From Ensifer sp. IC3342 (GTDB lineage Bacteria > Pseudomonadota > Alphaproteobacteria > Rhizobiales > Rhizobiaceae): a stretch of DNA of 64,000 nucleotides. A program made the translations under genes and the position numbers. The notes under the pieces are model-generated. The model was not told where the DNA came from. It saw only the letters and a list, made by a program, of their open reading frames with translations, and searched no databases. This document shows, piece by piece, positions 26,354 to 34,799 of the stretch (its first letter is position 1; each line of letters begins with the position of its first letter). The DNA lies in assembly GCF_020193655.1 (NCBI RefSeq), contig NZ_JADYVE010000004.1:124001-188000 (forward strand), written 5' to 3'.

Positions 26354-26442
26354 CGCTCTCGCCCGCTCCTGACCAACGTCTCGGCCGCCCGGTGGTTGTT
26401 TGGCGCCTGGGACTATCCGTTCGATTCAATAGCTCGATTTTT

Positions 26443-26512
26443 TGGCAGCGCTACCATTTTTTGATTGGCGGCGCTGCCAAAATCCAGTACAGCAAAGATG
26501 GCAGCGCTGCCA
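26443..26512. promoter_or_regulatory. three LacI-type operators
   Basis: TGGCAGCGCTACCA (26443-26456), TGGCGGCGCTGCCA (26466-26479) and TGGCAGCGCTGCCA (26499-26512) are three copies of one palindrome. The third is perfect and the others have one mismatch each. Their centres are 23 and 33 bp apart. They lie between the divergent lacI-otnC and ltnD operons. Confidence 0.8.
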
Positions 26513-26580
26513 TTTATGGTGAGGCGCCCGTCGGGAGGGTTGGAGCAAGCGTCCCCGGCAACGTATAGGAGGAGGAAGTC

Positions 26581-26766
26581 ATGGCGCTTCAAACGCAGGC
26601 GCCTCCGGCGGCCTTCCTCGCCGGCACCGGCGCTGCGGCCGGCGTTGCCTGGATCAACTCCGTCGGCAACCTCGCCGGATTCCTCGGGCCGTTCCTCGTC
26701 GGCTATCTGAAGGACTTCACCGGCAGCAACCAGACTGGAGAAACTCGTCATGTCATCGCATGCTGA
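26581..26766 (+). pseudogene. remnant of an MFS transporter
   Basis: A 61-codon frame behind AGGAGGAGG encodes a start followed by FLAGTGAAAGVAWINSVGNL and FLGPFLVGYLKDFTGS. These match the tenth to eleventh helix region of MFS sugar-acid transporters of the anion:cation symporter family. About 350 N-terminal residues and the final helices are missing, so the product cannot transport. It overlaps the ltnD start by 17 bp. The remaining leader and operators suggest the transporter was once the first gene of the ltnD operon and suffered an internal deletion. Confidence 0.8.
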
Positions 26767-27688
26767 AAGTTCCGGACGCGCCATCAAGGCGGCCGTGATC
26801 GGCCTCGGCTCCATGGGCTTTGGAATGGCCCAGTCGATGAAGCGCGCAAGCCTTGATGTCGTCGGCTACGACATCAGCCTAACGGCCGTAGAACGCTTCG
26901 TCGCGGAAGGCGGCGGTCGCGCGGATACCCCTGCCGAAGCGGCCAAGGGTGCCGACATCGTTGTTTCGGTGGTCGTCAACGCCGCACAGACCGAAGCCGT
27001 CCTGTTCGGCCCGGATAGTATCGCAAGCGTCATGAAACCCGGCGCTGTCTTCCTCTCGTCGGCGACTATGGATCCAGCAATCGCACGCCGCCTTTCAGAG
27101 AAGGTCGAAGCGCTCGGCCTCCACTATCTCGACGCACCGATTTCAGGCGGCGCCACAAAAGCGGCAAAGGGCGAGCTGACGATCATGGCTTCGGGATCGG
27201 CCGAAGCCTTCGCTGCGGCCCGCCCTGCCCTCGACGCCATGGCCGCGAAGGTCTACGAGCTGGGCGACGCCGCCGGGACCGGAGCGGCCTTCAAGATGAT
27301 CAACCAGCTTCTTGCGGGTGTCCACATCGCAGCCGCCTGCGAAGCGATAAGCCTCGCCGCCAAGCAGGGGCTCGACCTCGCCAAAGTCTATGAAGTGATC
27401 ACTGCGTCGGCGGGCAATTCCTGGATGTTCGAAAACCGGGTGCCGCATGTGCTTGCCGGCGATTACACGCCACTCAGCGCCATCGAGATCTTCGTCAAGG
27501 ACCTCGGCATCGTCCAGGACGTGGCCCGGTCGGAGCGTTATCCCGTGCCGCTCGCGGCCGCGGCACTGCAGATGTATCTCGCCGCTGCCGGCGCGGGCAT
27601 GGGCCACGACGATGATTCCTCGCTCGCCCGGCTCTATGCCCAGCTTTCCGGTGCAACGCTCCCGGGCGCAAACTCACAGAAGGAATAG
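26750..27688 (+). CDS. ltnD: L-threonate 2-dehydrogenase (LtnD-like)
   Basis: This 312-aa member of the beta-hydroxyacid dehydrogenase family has the NAD-binding motif GLGSMGFGMAQ near residue 20, the substrate-binding DAPISGGATKAAKGEL near 130 and the catalytic Lys in FKMINQLLAG near 180. LtnD oxidises L-threonate at C2 to give 2-oxo-tetronate. The assignment rests on the directly following otnI and otnK genes; sequence alone would not exclude another hydroxyacid. It is 9 bp from otnI. Confidence 0.85.
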   Translation: MSSHAESSGRAIKAAVIGLGSMGFGMAQSMKRASLDVVGYDISLTAVERFVAEGGGRADTPAEAAKGADIVVSVVVNAAQTEAVLFGPDSIASVMKPGAVFLSSATMDPAIARRLSEKVEALGLHYLDAPISGGATKAAKGELTIMASGSAEAFAAARPALDAMAAKVYELGDAAGTGAAFKMINQLLAGVHIAAACEAISLAAKQGLDLAKVYEVITASAGNSWMFENRVPHVLAGDYTPLSAIEIFVKDLGIVQDVARSERYPVPLAAAALQMYLAAAGAGMGHDDDSSLARLYAQLSGATLPGANSQKE

Positions 27689-27697
27689 GACGCGACA

Positions 27698-28474
27698 ATG
27701 CCGATCTTTGCCGCCAATCTGACGACGATGTTCAACGAATGGTCGTTCCTCGACCGCTTCGACGCGGCGGCGGACGCCGGATTTGCCGCCGTCGAATATC
27801 TGTTTCCCTATGAAGCCGCACCGGACGTCGTTGCCGAGCGGCTGACCCGCAACGGTCTCAAACAGGCGCTATTCAATCTGCCACCGGGCGACTGGGCAGC
27901 CGGCGAGCGCGGCATCGCAGCTCTGCCCGGCCGCTTCGATGAACTGAAGTCGAGCGTGGAACGGGCGCTCGACTATGCGACCGCGACAGGCGTTAAGCGG
28001 CTGCATCTGATGGCGGGTCTCGCCGATAGCGACGACGAAGAGGCTGCATCCTGCTATAGTCGCTCTGTCGTCTACGCGGCCGAACGCTTGGCGGAGAGCG
28101 GTATCGACCTGCTCATCGAGCCGATCAACGGACGAAACATGCCGGGCTATTTCCTGAACGACTTCGGCGTGGCCGAGCGTCTTATCGCCGAACTCGGCCT
28201 GCCGAATCTGAAACTCCAATTCGACATCTATCACCGCCAGATCCTGCACGGCGATGTCGTCATGGCGCTCCGTCGCCTGTTGCCGATCGTCGGCCACATC
28301 CAGATCGCGAGCGTCCCCTCCCGCCATGAACCCGCCGGCGAAGAACTGAACTATCCGTACCTCTTCGAGGAAATCGACCGGCTCGGATATGATGGTTTCG
28401 TTGGCTGCGAATATATCCCGCGCAGCGGGACGCTCGACGGCCTCGACTGGTTCAAGCCTTTTGCCCGGAGCTGA
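27698..28474 (+). CDS. otnI: 2-oxo-tetronate isomerase (OtnI, hydroxypyruvate isomerase family)
   Basis: This 258-aa TIM-barrel protein begins MPIFAANLTTMFNEWSFLDR, typical of the Hyi/OtnI family. The active-site glutamates are visible in EPINGRNMPGYF near residue 145 and GCEYIPRSGT near 240, with metal ligands in QFDIYHRQ near 180. OtnI converts 2-oxo-tetronate to 3-oxo-tetronate between the LtnD or DenD step and the OtnK step. Neighbour spacing (9 bp before, 3 bp after) indicates one transcript. Confidence 0.9.
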   Translation: MPIFAANLTTMFNEWSFLDRFDAAADAGFAAVEYLFPYEAAPDVVAERLTRNGLKQALFNLPPGDWAAGERGIAALPGRFDELKSSVERALDYATATGVKRLHLMAGLADSDDEEAASCYSRSVVYAAERLAESGIDLLIEPINGRNMPGYFLNDFGVAERLIAELGLPNLKLQFDIYHRQILHGDVVMALRRLLPIVGHIQIASVPSRHEPAGEELNYPYLFEEIDRLGYDGFVGCEYIPRSGTLDGLDWFKPFARS

Positions 28475-28477
28475 CCG

Positions 28478-29761
28478 ATGACCATCCTCCTTGGATCGAT
28501 CGCCGACGATTACACTGGCGCCTCGGACCTCGCCAATACGCTGACGAAGAACGGGCTTAGCACTGTCCAGACCGTTGGCATTCCCGATGCCTCGCTGCCG
28601 TTGCCGGATGTCGATGCGGTGGTCGTTTCGCTGAAGATCCGCTCGGCCGCCCCGCAGGAGGCTGTGGCCGCCGCGGGCACGGCCGAACGCTGGCTGCGCG
28701 AGCGTGGCGCGATGCATGTTTTTTACAAGATCTGCTCGACCTTCGATTCGACCGACCAGGGCAATATCGGCCCGGTGACGGAAGCACTCGCGGAACTCGC
28801 GGGCGGCGGCACGGTGCTCGTCACCCCAGCCTTTCCGGAAACCGGGCGCACCGTCTATCTCGGACACCTGTTCGTCAACGGCCAGCCGCTCGACGAAAGC
28901 CCGCTGAAGGACCATCCGCTCAATCCCATGCACGACGCCAATCTCGTCCGGGTCATGGCCCGCCAGTCACGTGGTGCGATCGGCCTCATCGACCTGCCGG
29001 CCGTGGCGGCAGGACCCGGTGCCGTGCAGGCGCGGCTTGATGCGCTGTGCGCCGAGGGCGCGAGCGCGGTGATCGCCGATGCGATCTTCGAACGCGACCT
29101 GGAGACACTCGGCGAGGTGGCGCTTCAGACACCGGTGTCGAGCGGGGCCTCCGGCCTCGGTCGCGGTCTGGCGCGCGCACTCGTGCGGTCCGGTCGGGTG
29201 CCGTCGAGGGTCAGCGCCACGGCCGATGCCATCCGCCCCGTCGGCGGGCATGCAGCCGTCATCGCCGGCAGTTGCTCGAGCGCCACCCTTCGCCAGCTTG
29301 CCATTGCCGAACGGGCAATGCCGGTCCTGAGGCTCGATCCCGAACGATTGCTCACCGCCGCGCCGGACGAAATCTCAGCCGCGCTTTCCTGGGCAGGGGA
29401 GCAAATGAAGGCAGGGCCCGTCATCATTGCCGCCAGCACCACGCCGGAGGCCGTTTCCGACCTTCAATCGCGCTATGGACGCGAAATATCGGGGCGCGCG
29501 ATCGAAGCCGCGACCGCAACGATCGCCGCCGAACTGGTGGCGTGCGGCGTCAGGCGCCTCATCGTCGCCGGTGGCGAAACCTCTGGCGCGACGGTCGACA
29601 GGCTGGAAATTCCGGCGTTCCTGATCGGCCCGGAGATCGCGCCCGGCGTGCCGGTGCTCCGTACGATCGGCAATTCACAGGGAGAGATGCTTATGGCGCT
29701 CAAATCCGGCAATTTCGGAGGCGACGACTTCTTCGCCACGGCTCTGGCGATGATGCGATAA
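28478..29761 (+). CDS. otnK: 3-oxo-tetronate kinase (OtnK, four-carbon acid sugar kinase)
   Basis: This 427-aa two-domain kinase was formerly DUF1537. The N-terminal sugar-acid-binding domain has SIADDYTGASDLANTL at the very start and CSTFDSTDQGNIG near 88. The C-terminal nucleotide-binding domain, from about 260, has VIAGSCSSAT and VAGGETSGATVDRL. It phosphorylates 3-oxo-tetronate at C4, giving the OtnC substrate. It is the last gene of the ltnD-otnI-otnK operon and starts 3 bp after the otnI stop. Length and motifs are complete. Confidence 0.93.
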   Translation: MTILLGSIADDYTGASDLANTLTKNGLSTVQTVGIPDASLPLPDVDAVVVSLKIRSAAPQEAVAAAGTAERWLRERGAMHVFYKICSTFDSTDQGNIGPVTEALAELAGGGTVLVTPAFPETGRTVYLGHLFVNGQPLDESPLKDHPLNPMHDANLVRVMARQSRGAIGLIDLPAVAAGPGAVQARLDALCAEGASAVIADAIFERDLETLGEVALQTPVSSGASGLGRGLARALVRSGRVPSRVSATADAIRPVGGHAAVIAGSCSSATLRQLAIAERAMPVLRLDPERLLTAAPDEISAALSWAGEQMKAGPVIIAASTTPEAVSDLQSRYGREISGRAIEAATATIAAELVACGVRRLIVAGGETSGATVDRLEIPAFLIGPEIAPGVPVLRTIGNSQGEMLMALKSGNFGGDDFFATALAMMR

Positions 29762-29762
29762 A

Positions 29763-29800
29763 GGGGGCGGCGGTGCCCCTCGTCCACTCCCGCCGCCCCC
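29763..29800 (+). terminator. GC-rich hairpin after otnK
   Basis: GGGGGCGGCGG (29763-29773) pairs perfectly with CCGCCGCCCCC (29790-29800) around a 16-nt loop, immediately after the otnK stop codon. There is no T-run, so it may stabilise the mRNA end or need Rho. Confidence 0.45.
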
Positions 29801-29938
29801 GCCGCATGCTCCCCCGATCGGAGCCGATTGAAGGACGAAGACATGCAGCCATTCCAAGTGCCCAAAAGCGCTCCGCACTTTCGGACAATATGCATGAGCG
29901 CCATACCCGGCTGATACGATCGTTCCGCCTCCGAGCTG

Positions 29939-29998
29939 CCCTTGGCGCCCCTGCCCTGCCGGGAACCTCCCAGCTTGAGGAGGCACGGGCGCCAAGGG
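29939..29998 (-). terminator. long-stem hairpin after the truncated binding-protein gene
   Basis: CCCTTGGCGCCC (29939-29950) and GGGCGCCAAGGG (29987-29998) make a perfect 12-bp stem with a 36-nt loop. It lies directly beyond the stop codon of the binding-protein fragment, on its downstream side. It is probably that gene's old transcript end. Confidence 0.45.
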
Positions 29999-29999
29999 A

Positions 30000-30488
30000 T
30001 TACAGGCCGTTGTCCTTCATGATCTGGCCGGCGTTCTCCTTCGTCACCTTCATCGTGTCGAGCGTCACGGTCTTTTCAACCTTTTCCCCGTTCAAGAACT
30101 TGATCGCCTGACGGAGTCCCTCGGCACCAGGTGTCGCATGGAGGAAGGTCGCGGTGAGTTCGCCGTTGTTGACCCAAGTCACGCCTTCACCCGGCAGGGC
30201 GTCGATGCCGATGAACTTCATCTCCTTCTCGCGGCCGGCGTCCTTGGCCGCCAGATAGGCGCCGTAGGCCATCGGATCGTTGTGGCCGTAGACGAGATCG
30301 ATCTTCTCGTTGTTGCGAAGCGCCGTCGCCATGATGTTATAGGCCTGGTCCTGCTTCCAATCGCCGGACTGCTGGTCGAGCAGGTTCTTGATGCCCGGCT
30401 CCTTGTCGGTGAATTCGTGGAAGCCGTCGTGCCGGTCGTGCGCCGGCTGCGTGCCCATGCCGCCCCAGATCTCGACGACATTGCCCGC
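30000..30488 (-). pseudogene. C-terminal half of a sugar ABC transporter binding protein
   Basis: The frame encodes about 160 residues of the C-terminal lobe of an RbsB-type periplasmic binding protein: NVVEIWGGMGTQPAHDRHDG, GHNDPMAYGAYLAA, FIGIDALPGEGVTWV and a normal C-terminus. The signal peptide and whole N-terminal lobe are missing. The homologous reading stops near 30488, where the sequence changes to unrelated DNA before the plus-strand gene at 30583. No ATPase or permease of the same system follows. This marks a deletion or rearrangement junction next to the tetronate locus. Confidence 0.85.
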
Positions 30489-30582
30489 CCGAGGACCTAT
30501 CCCACGATTTCATCGGCTGGCGAGTTCCGTTGAAGTGATTACAAGCGAGCAATCGACCCGACCTTCTGATAGGCTCGCCACC

Positions 30583-31575
30583 ATGACTGACCCTGGCGCC
30601 GTGATCGATTGGCTTCTAGACTCGGATCCGTCGATCCGCTGGCAGGTAATGCGCGACCTGCTCGAGGTCCCGGAGGCGGCGTGGAAGCCGGAGCGGGCCA
30701 AAGTCGAGATCGACGGCTGGGGAGCCAAGCTTCTCTCTCTCCAGGACACGGATGGGCAATGGGCGGGCGGAGCCTTTGTTCCCGCGGGGTTCGACCCCCG
30801 CGAGTGGTCGGAGCGCGGCCAGCCCTGGACGGCGACTTGCTTTTCGCTGTCGCAGCTTCGGGAGTTCGGTCTCGATCCCTCGTCAGACCGGGCCAGGCGA
30901 ACCGTCGAATTGATCGGCGCCAACTCCCGCTGGGACGAGGGCGGCCAGCCTTACTGGGAGGGCGAAGTCGAGGAGTGTATCAACGGCCGGATCGTTGCCG
31001 ACGGCGCCTATTTCGGGGTCGACGTCTCGTCCATTGTCGGTAGGCTGGTAGGCGAGCGTCTCGATGATGGCGGCTGGAACTGTGAGAGGATCAACGGCTC
31101 GCTCCGATCGTCCTTCGCGAGCACGATCAACGTGCTGGAAGGTCTGCTGGAGTATGAGAGAGCCACCGGGGGCACGCCTCTATCTCGGGAGGCGCGCAGA
31201 TCGGGCGAGGAATTCCTGCTGGAGCGCAATCTCTTCCGCCGTCTCGGCACGGGTCAACCGGCAGACGAACGGTTCCTTTGCTTCGTGCATCCGAACCGTT
31301 GGCGCTACGACGTCATGCGTGCACTCGACTATTTCCGCTCCTCCGCGATGCTTACCGGCGCCACCCCCGATCCCCGACTCGGGGAGGCCATCAAGCACGT
31401 GCGTTCCAGACGCTTGGAAGACGGCACCTGGCCGCTCGACTGGAGCCCGACAGGGCGGGTGTGGTTCGACATCGATGACGGGCCCGGCAAGGCCTCGCGG
31501 TGGGTGACGCTACGGGCGATGCGGGTGCTCAAATGGTGGGGTCGCTCTCATCCGGGATATGATTTAACTCCTTGA
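30583..31575 (+). CDS. squalene-cyclase-like (terpenoid toroid) hypothetical protein
   Basis: This 330-aa protein is started at ATG 30583; the longer frame would run through the junction region. Its Trp- and Gly-rich repeats (DGQWAGG near 62, DGGWNC near 163, DGTWPLDW near 288) are like the QW repeats of alpha/alpha-toroid cyclases and prenyltransferases. The DxDD catalytic motif of true squalene-hopene cyclases is not evident, and the length is about half of theirs. It is therefore a non-catalytic or differently acting relative. Similar short proteins are common in actinobacteria, so transfer is possible. There is no good ribosome-binding site. Confidence 0.7.
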   Translation: MTDPGAVIDWLLDSDPSIRWQVMRDLLEVPEAAWKPERAKVEIDGWGAKLLSLQDTDGQWAGGAFVPAGFDPREWSERGQPWTATCFSLSQLREFGLDPSSDRARRTVELIGANSRWDEGGQPYWEGEVEECINGRIVADGAYFGVDVSSIVGRLVGERLDDGGWNCERINGSLRSSFASTINVLEGLLEYERATGGTPLSREARRSGEEFLLERNLFRRLGTGQPADERFLCFVHPNRWRYDVMRALDYFRSSAMLTGATPDPRLGEAIKHVRSRRLEDGTWPLDWSPTGRVWFDIDDGPGKASRWVTLRAMRVLKWWGRSHPGYDLTP

Positions 31576-31628
31576 ACCTACGCCGTTCCCGACAGGACCG
31601 CTTCACGCTTTTCCACACACCCGCGCCG

Positions 31629-32204
31629 TCAATCCTCATGCAGTGCAGGGGCAATCGGCGGACCAACGCTAAAGTCGCGAAAACTCGCCTCGAAGCCTGC
31701 ACGTTGCGGGGAGCAGGCCATGAGACCGATCTCCGCATCCGCCGCTGCAAACGGGCAAAGCCGCGCCATCTGCCAGGGCGCTTCGCCCAAGCGGAACTGC
31801 ACCCGTACGGCGTTGCCATGGCGCGTCAGCCGCACCTCGACCGCATCGGATGGCGTCGCATCGTGGAGAGGAATGACCGACCAGTCCGAAACGCCGCGCG
31901 TGACGACGACGCTGAAATGCATCAGCCCGTCGGTATATTCGATGCCGCATTTGATCCAGTTCTCCTCGTCGAGGCGCAAGATCAGCCCGGCCTGGTCGTA
32001 GAGTTGCTCGTAGGCGGCCGTGATCGTGGCGCAGGCGGTGAAATCGCCGGAAACCGGTCGGAGATAGGCGTGGCCCTTGTCGCGAACAAACCCGTAGAAG
32101 GTCTCGCGCCAGAAATCCGTATTGCCGTCCGTCTTGAGCGACAGCGCCTTTTCGTTGCCTTGCCAGCTTGCCGGCTCGTTCAACCAGCGATGGTTTTCTC
32201 CCAT
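31629..32204 (-). CDS. DUF1349 (concanavalin-like) domain protein
   Basis: This 191-aa protein starts MGENHRWLNEPASW at ATG 32204. The pattern KTDGNTDFWRETFYGF, then AYEQLYDQAGLILRLDEENW and CGIEYTDG, is that of the DUF1349/YniB-like beta-sandwich family, which resembles carbohydrate-binding jelly rolls. There is no signal peptide, so it is cytoplasmic. The function is unknown. It is divergent from ligD with a gap under 100 bp. Confidence 0.8.
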   Translation of the reverse strand: MGENHRWLNEPASWQGNEKALSLKTDGNTDFWRETFYGFVRDKGHAYLRPVSGDFTACATITAAYEQLYDQAGLILRLDEENWIKCGIEYTDGLMHFSVVVTRGVSDWSVIPLHDATPSDAVEVRLTRHGNAVRVQFRLGEAPWQMARLCPFAAADAEIGLMACSPQRAGFEASFRDFSVGPPIAPALHED

Positions 32205-32297
32205 CTTTGTCTTCTCTTCCTTGATGTTCCGCGGCCCCTTCCGCGTTGACTTGCACGTCATATTGCGGGTTCGCCCTATAAGCCATAGCGTAGGGAC

Positions 32298-34772
32298 ATG
32301 GCGACGTCGAAGCTACAGGACTATCGCAAGAAAAGGGACTTTTCGAAAACGTCGGAGCCGCCCGGCAACCTTGCCGGCGAGAGCGGCAACCGTTTTGTCG
32401 TCCACAAGCACCATGCGACGGCGGACCACTACGACCTGAGGCTGCAGGTGGGGGACGTGCTCAAGAGTTGGGCCGTCCCGAAGGGGCCATCGCTCAATCC
32501 GGCGGACAAGCGGCTCGCGGTCGAGACAGAGGATCACCCGCTGGAATATATTGACTTCGAGGGTGTCATCCCCGAGGGCGAATATGGCGGCGGCCGGATG
32601 ATCGTCTGGGACACGGGCGTGTGGGCACCTATGGACGATATCGAGAAGAGCTTGCGGACGGGCGCCTTCAAGTTCCGCCTCGCGGGCGAAAAGCTCAATG
32701 GTGGCTGGATGCTGGCGCGGTTGAAACCCAAGCCCGGCGAGGAAGACCAGCGCAACTGGCTTCTGTTCAAGGAACGCGACCTCGCCGCCGACGCCATTGT
32801 CGACATCCTCAGTGCGCGCCCCGAGAGCGTCAAATCCGGACGGCTGATCGAAGAATTGGTGGAGAAGCCGAAACCGCCGGCGAAGCCCGCCAAGCCGGTC
32901 AAGCTCAATCCGGGCGCGCTACCAGGCGCCTTGAAAGGTACAGCGCCCGCGCGCATCGAACCGCAGCTTGCGACGCCTGCTGACAGGCCGCCAGGTGGCG
33001 CCACCGAGCGCGACGACTGGCTGCATGAGATCAAGTTCGACGGCTACCGAACGATGGCGCACGTCTCGGACGGCGAGGTCCATCTCATCACCCGTGGCGG
33101 CCTTGACTGGACGAAGCGCTACGGCGACCTGCCGGAAGCCTTCAGGCGGCTGCCGTGCCGCGAGGCCGTCATCGACGGCGAAATCATCGTCCCCGACGAA
33201 AAAGGAATCAGCCGCTTCGCCCTGTTGCAGGAGGCACTATCGAGTGGCGCAGGCAACAAGCTTGTCTTCTATGCCTTCGATCTTCTGCACCTCGACGGCT
33301 GGAATCTTCTGGCCGTTCCGCTCGAAAAGCGCAAGGCGCTGCTGGCGCAATTGTTATCCGCACATGTATCGGCGCGCTCGGCCATCCAGTTCAGCGATCA
33401 TGTCCCTGGCGACGGGCGAGCGCTTTACGACCGGGTCTCGGAAATGGGGCTTGAAGGCATCCTCTCAAAGCGCGCCTCAGCATCGTACCAGAGCGGACGG
33501 TCGAAAACCTGGACCAAGACCAAGGCCCTGCAGCCGGACGACTTCGTGATCGCCGGATACACCACCTCCGAGGCGGCGGAGGGACTTGCCGCGCTTGCGC
33601 TCGGCGAATGGGTCGAGAGCGAGCTGCAATATCGCGGCAAGGTCGGAACCGGCTTCGACGCGCAGACGGCGAAAGAATTGCTAGCACGATTGGAGCCGCT
33701 TCGCGCCGGTGCGGCAAAGCTCGACGGTGCACCAAAGGAGATCGTCTGGGTCCGGCCCGTGCTGTGGGCGCACATCCACTACGGCAACCGCACGGCCGAT
33801 AATGTGCTCCGCCATGCCGTATTCAAGGGGCTCCGCGAAATCGAACTGTCGACGCCCGCTGCGCCGCAGCGAAAACGGCTGATTTCCGATGCCGATCTCG
33901 CGAGCATTTCGATCACCAATCCGACACGTCGCCTGTTCGGAAAGTCCGGCCCGACCAAGCTCGACATCGCCGTCTACTATGCGCTCGTCGGCGATTTCAT
34001 GCTGCCGCATATTCTCCACCGCCCGGTCTCGCTGGTGCGCTGCCCGACGGGAAGAGCACAGGATTGCTTCTTCCAGCGCCATCCCTTCACCGGCATGCCG
34101 TCCTCGGTCGACACCTTTCAATCGACCAACTCGGAGGGAGAGACGAAATCCTACCTTTCGGTGGCAGACGCCAAGGGATATCTCGCGCTCGCGCAGTTCG
34201 GCGTCGTCGAGTTTCACACCTGGGGAACCGTTAGCAACCGGCTTGAAAAGGCCGACCGCGTCGTCTTCGATCTTGACCCCGGCGAAGGAATCACCTGGCG
34301 CGAGGTGGTCGAGGCCGCCGTCCATGTGCGCGGCGAGCTCGAGGCACTCGATCTTGTTCCCTTCGTCAAGACATCGGGCGGCAGAGGCGTGCACGTCGTC
34401 GTGCCGATCGTGCCGAAACTCAACTGGAAAAAGGTGCATCAGGCAACAAGCGCGATTGCCACCCGTCTCGCCGCGACCGCGCCCGAGGTCTTCACGACCA
34501 CGATGGGCAAAGAAAACCGCATCAAGCGGATTTTCATCGACTTCCATCGCAACGCGCGCGGCCACACGGCAGCCGCCCCCTACTCGCTTCGCGCGAGGAC
34601 GAATCTGCCTGCCTCAACCCCGGTAAGCTGGAGCGATCTTGAATCTATCGACGCTCCAGAGGATTTGAACTATTCTTCGCTACCTGGCCTCCTGGTCACG
34701 TCCGGCGATCCATGGGCGGAGATAGATGCTTTCGCCAGGGATCTGCCGCTGTTGTCCGAGGCGGGGAAGTAG
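32298..34772 (+). CDS. ligD: ATP-dependent DNA ligase LigD (PE-Lig-Pol)
   Basis: This is a complete 824-aa bacterial end-joining ligase with domains in the order phosphoesterase (about 10-170; HHATADHYDLRLQ, PEGEYGGG), ligase (about 205-510) and primase-type polymerase (about 540-820). The adenylated Lys is K246 in EIKFDGYR. The polymerase metal ligands D658 and D660 lie in FDLDPGEG, and TSGGRGVHVVVP follows. A Pro/Lys-rich linker of about 35 residues joins the first two domains. It trims, fills and seals double-strand breaks held by Ku. It begins an operon with ku 27 bp downstream. Confidence 0.97.
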   Translation: MATSKLQDYRKKRDFSKTSEPPGNLAGESGNRFVVHKHHATADHYDLRLQVGDVLKSWAVPKGPSLNPADKRLAVETEDHPLEYIDFEGVIPEGEYGGGRMIVWDTGVWAPMDDIEKSLRTGAFKFRLAGEKLNGGWMLARLKPKPGEEDQRNWLLFKERDLAADAIVDILSARPESVKSGRLIEELVEKPKPPAKPAKPVKLNPGALPGALKGTAPARIEPQLATPADRPPGGATERDDWLHEIKFDGYRTMAHVSDGEVHLITRGGLDWTKRYGDLPEAFRRLPCREAVIDGEIIVPDEKGISRFALLQEALSSGAGNKLVFYAFDLLHLDGWNLLAVPLEKRKALLAQLLSAHVSARSAIQFSDHVPGDGRALYDRVSEMGLEGILSKRASASYQSGRSKTWTKTKALQPDDFVIAGYTTSEAAEGLAALALGEWVESELQYRGKVGTGFDAQTAKELLARLEPLRAGAAKLDGAPKEIVWVRPVLWAHIHYGNRTADNVLRHAVFKGLREIELSTPAAPQRKRLISDADLASISITNPTRRLFGKSGPTKLDIAVYYALVGDFMLPHILHRPVSLVRCPTGRAQDCFFQRHPFTGMPSSVDTFQSTNSEGETKSYLSVADAKGYLALAQFGVVEFHTWGTVSNRLEKADRVVFDLDPGEGITWREVVEAAVHVRGELEALDLVPFVKTSGGRGVHVVVPIVPKLNWKKVHQATSAIATRLAATAPEVFTTTMGKENRIKRIFIDFHRNARGHTAAAPYSLRARTNLPASTPVSWSDLESIDAPEDLNYSSLPGLLVTSGDPWAEIDAFARDLPLLSEAGK

Positions 34773-34799
34773 TTTCGTGTTGCCGCGCAGGAGACGATC

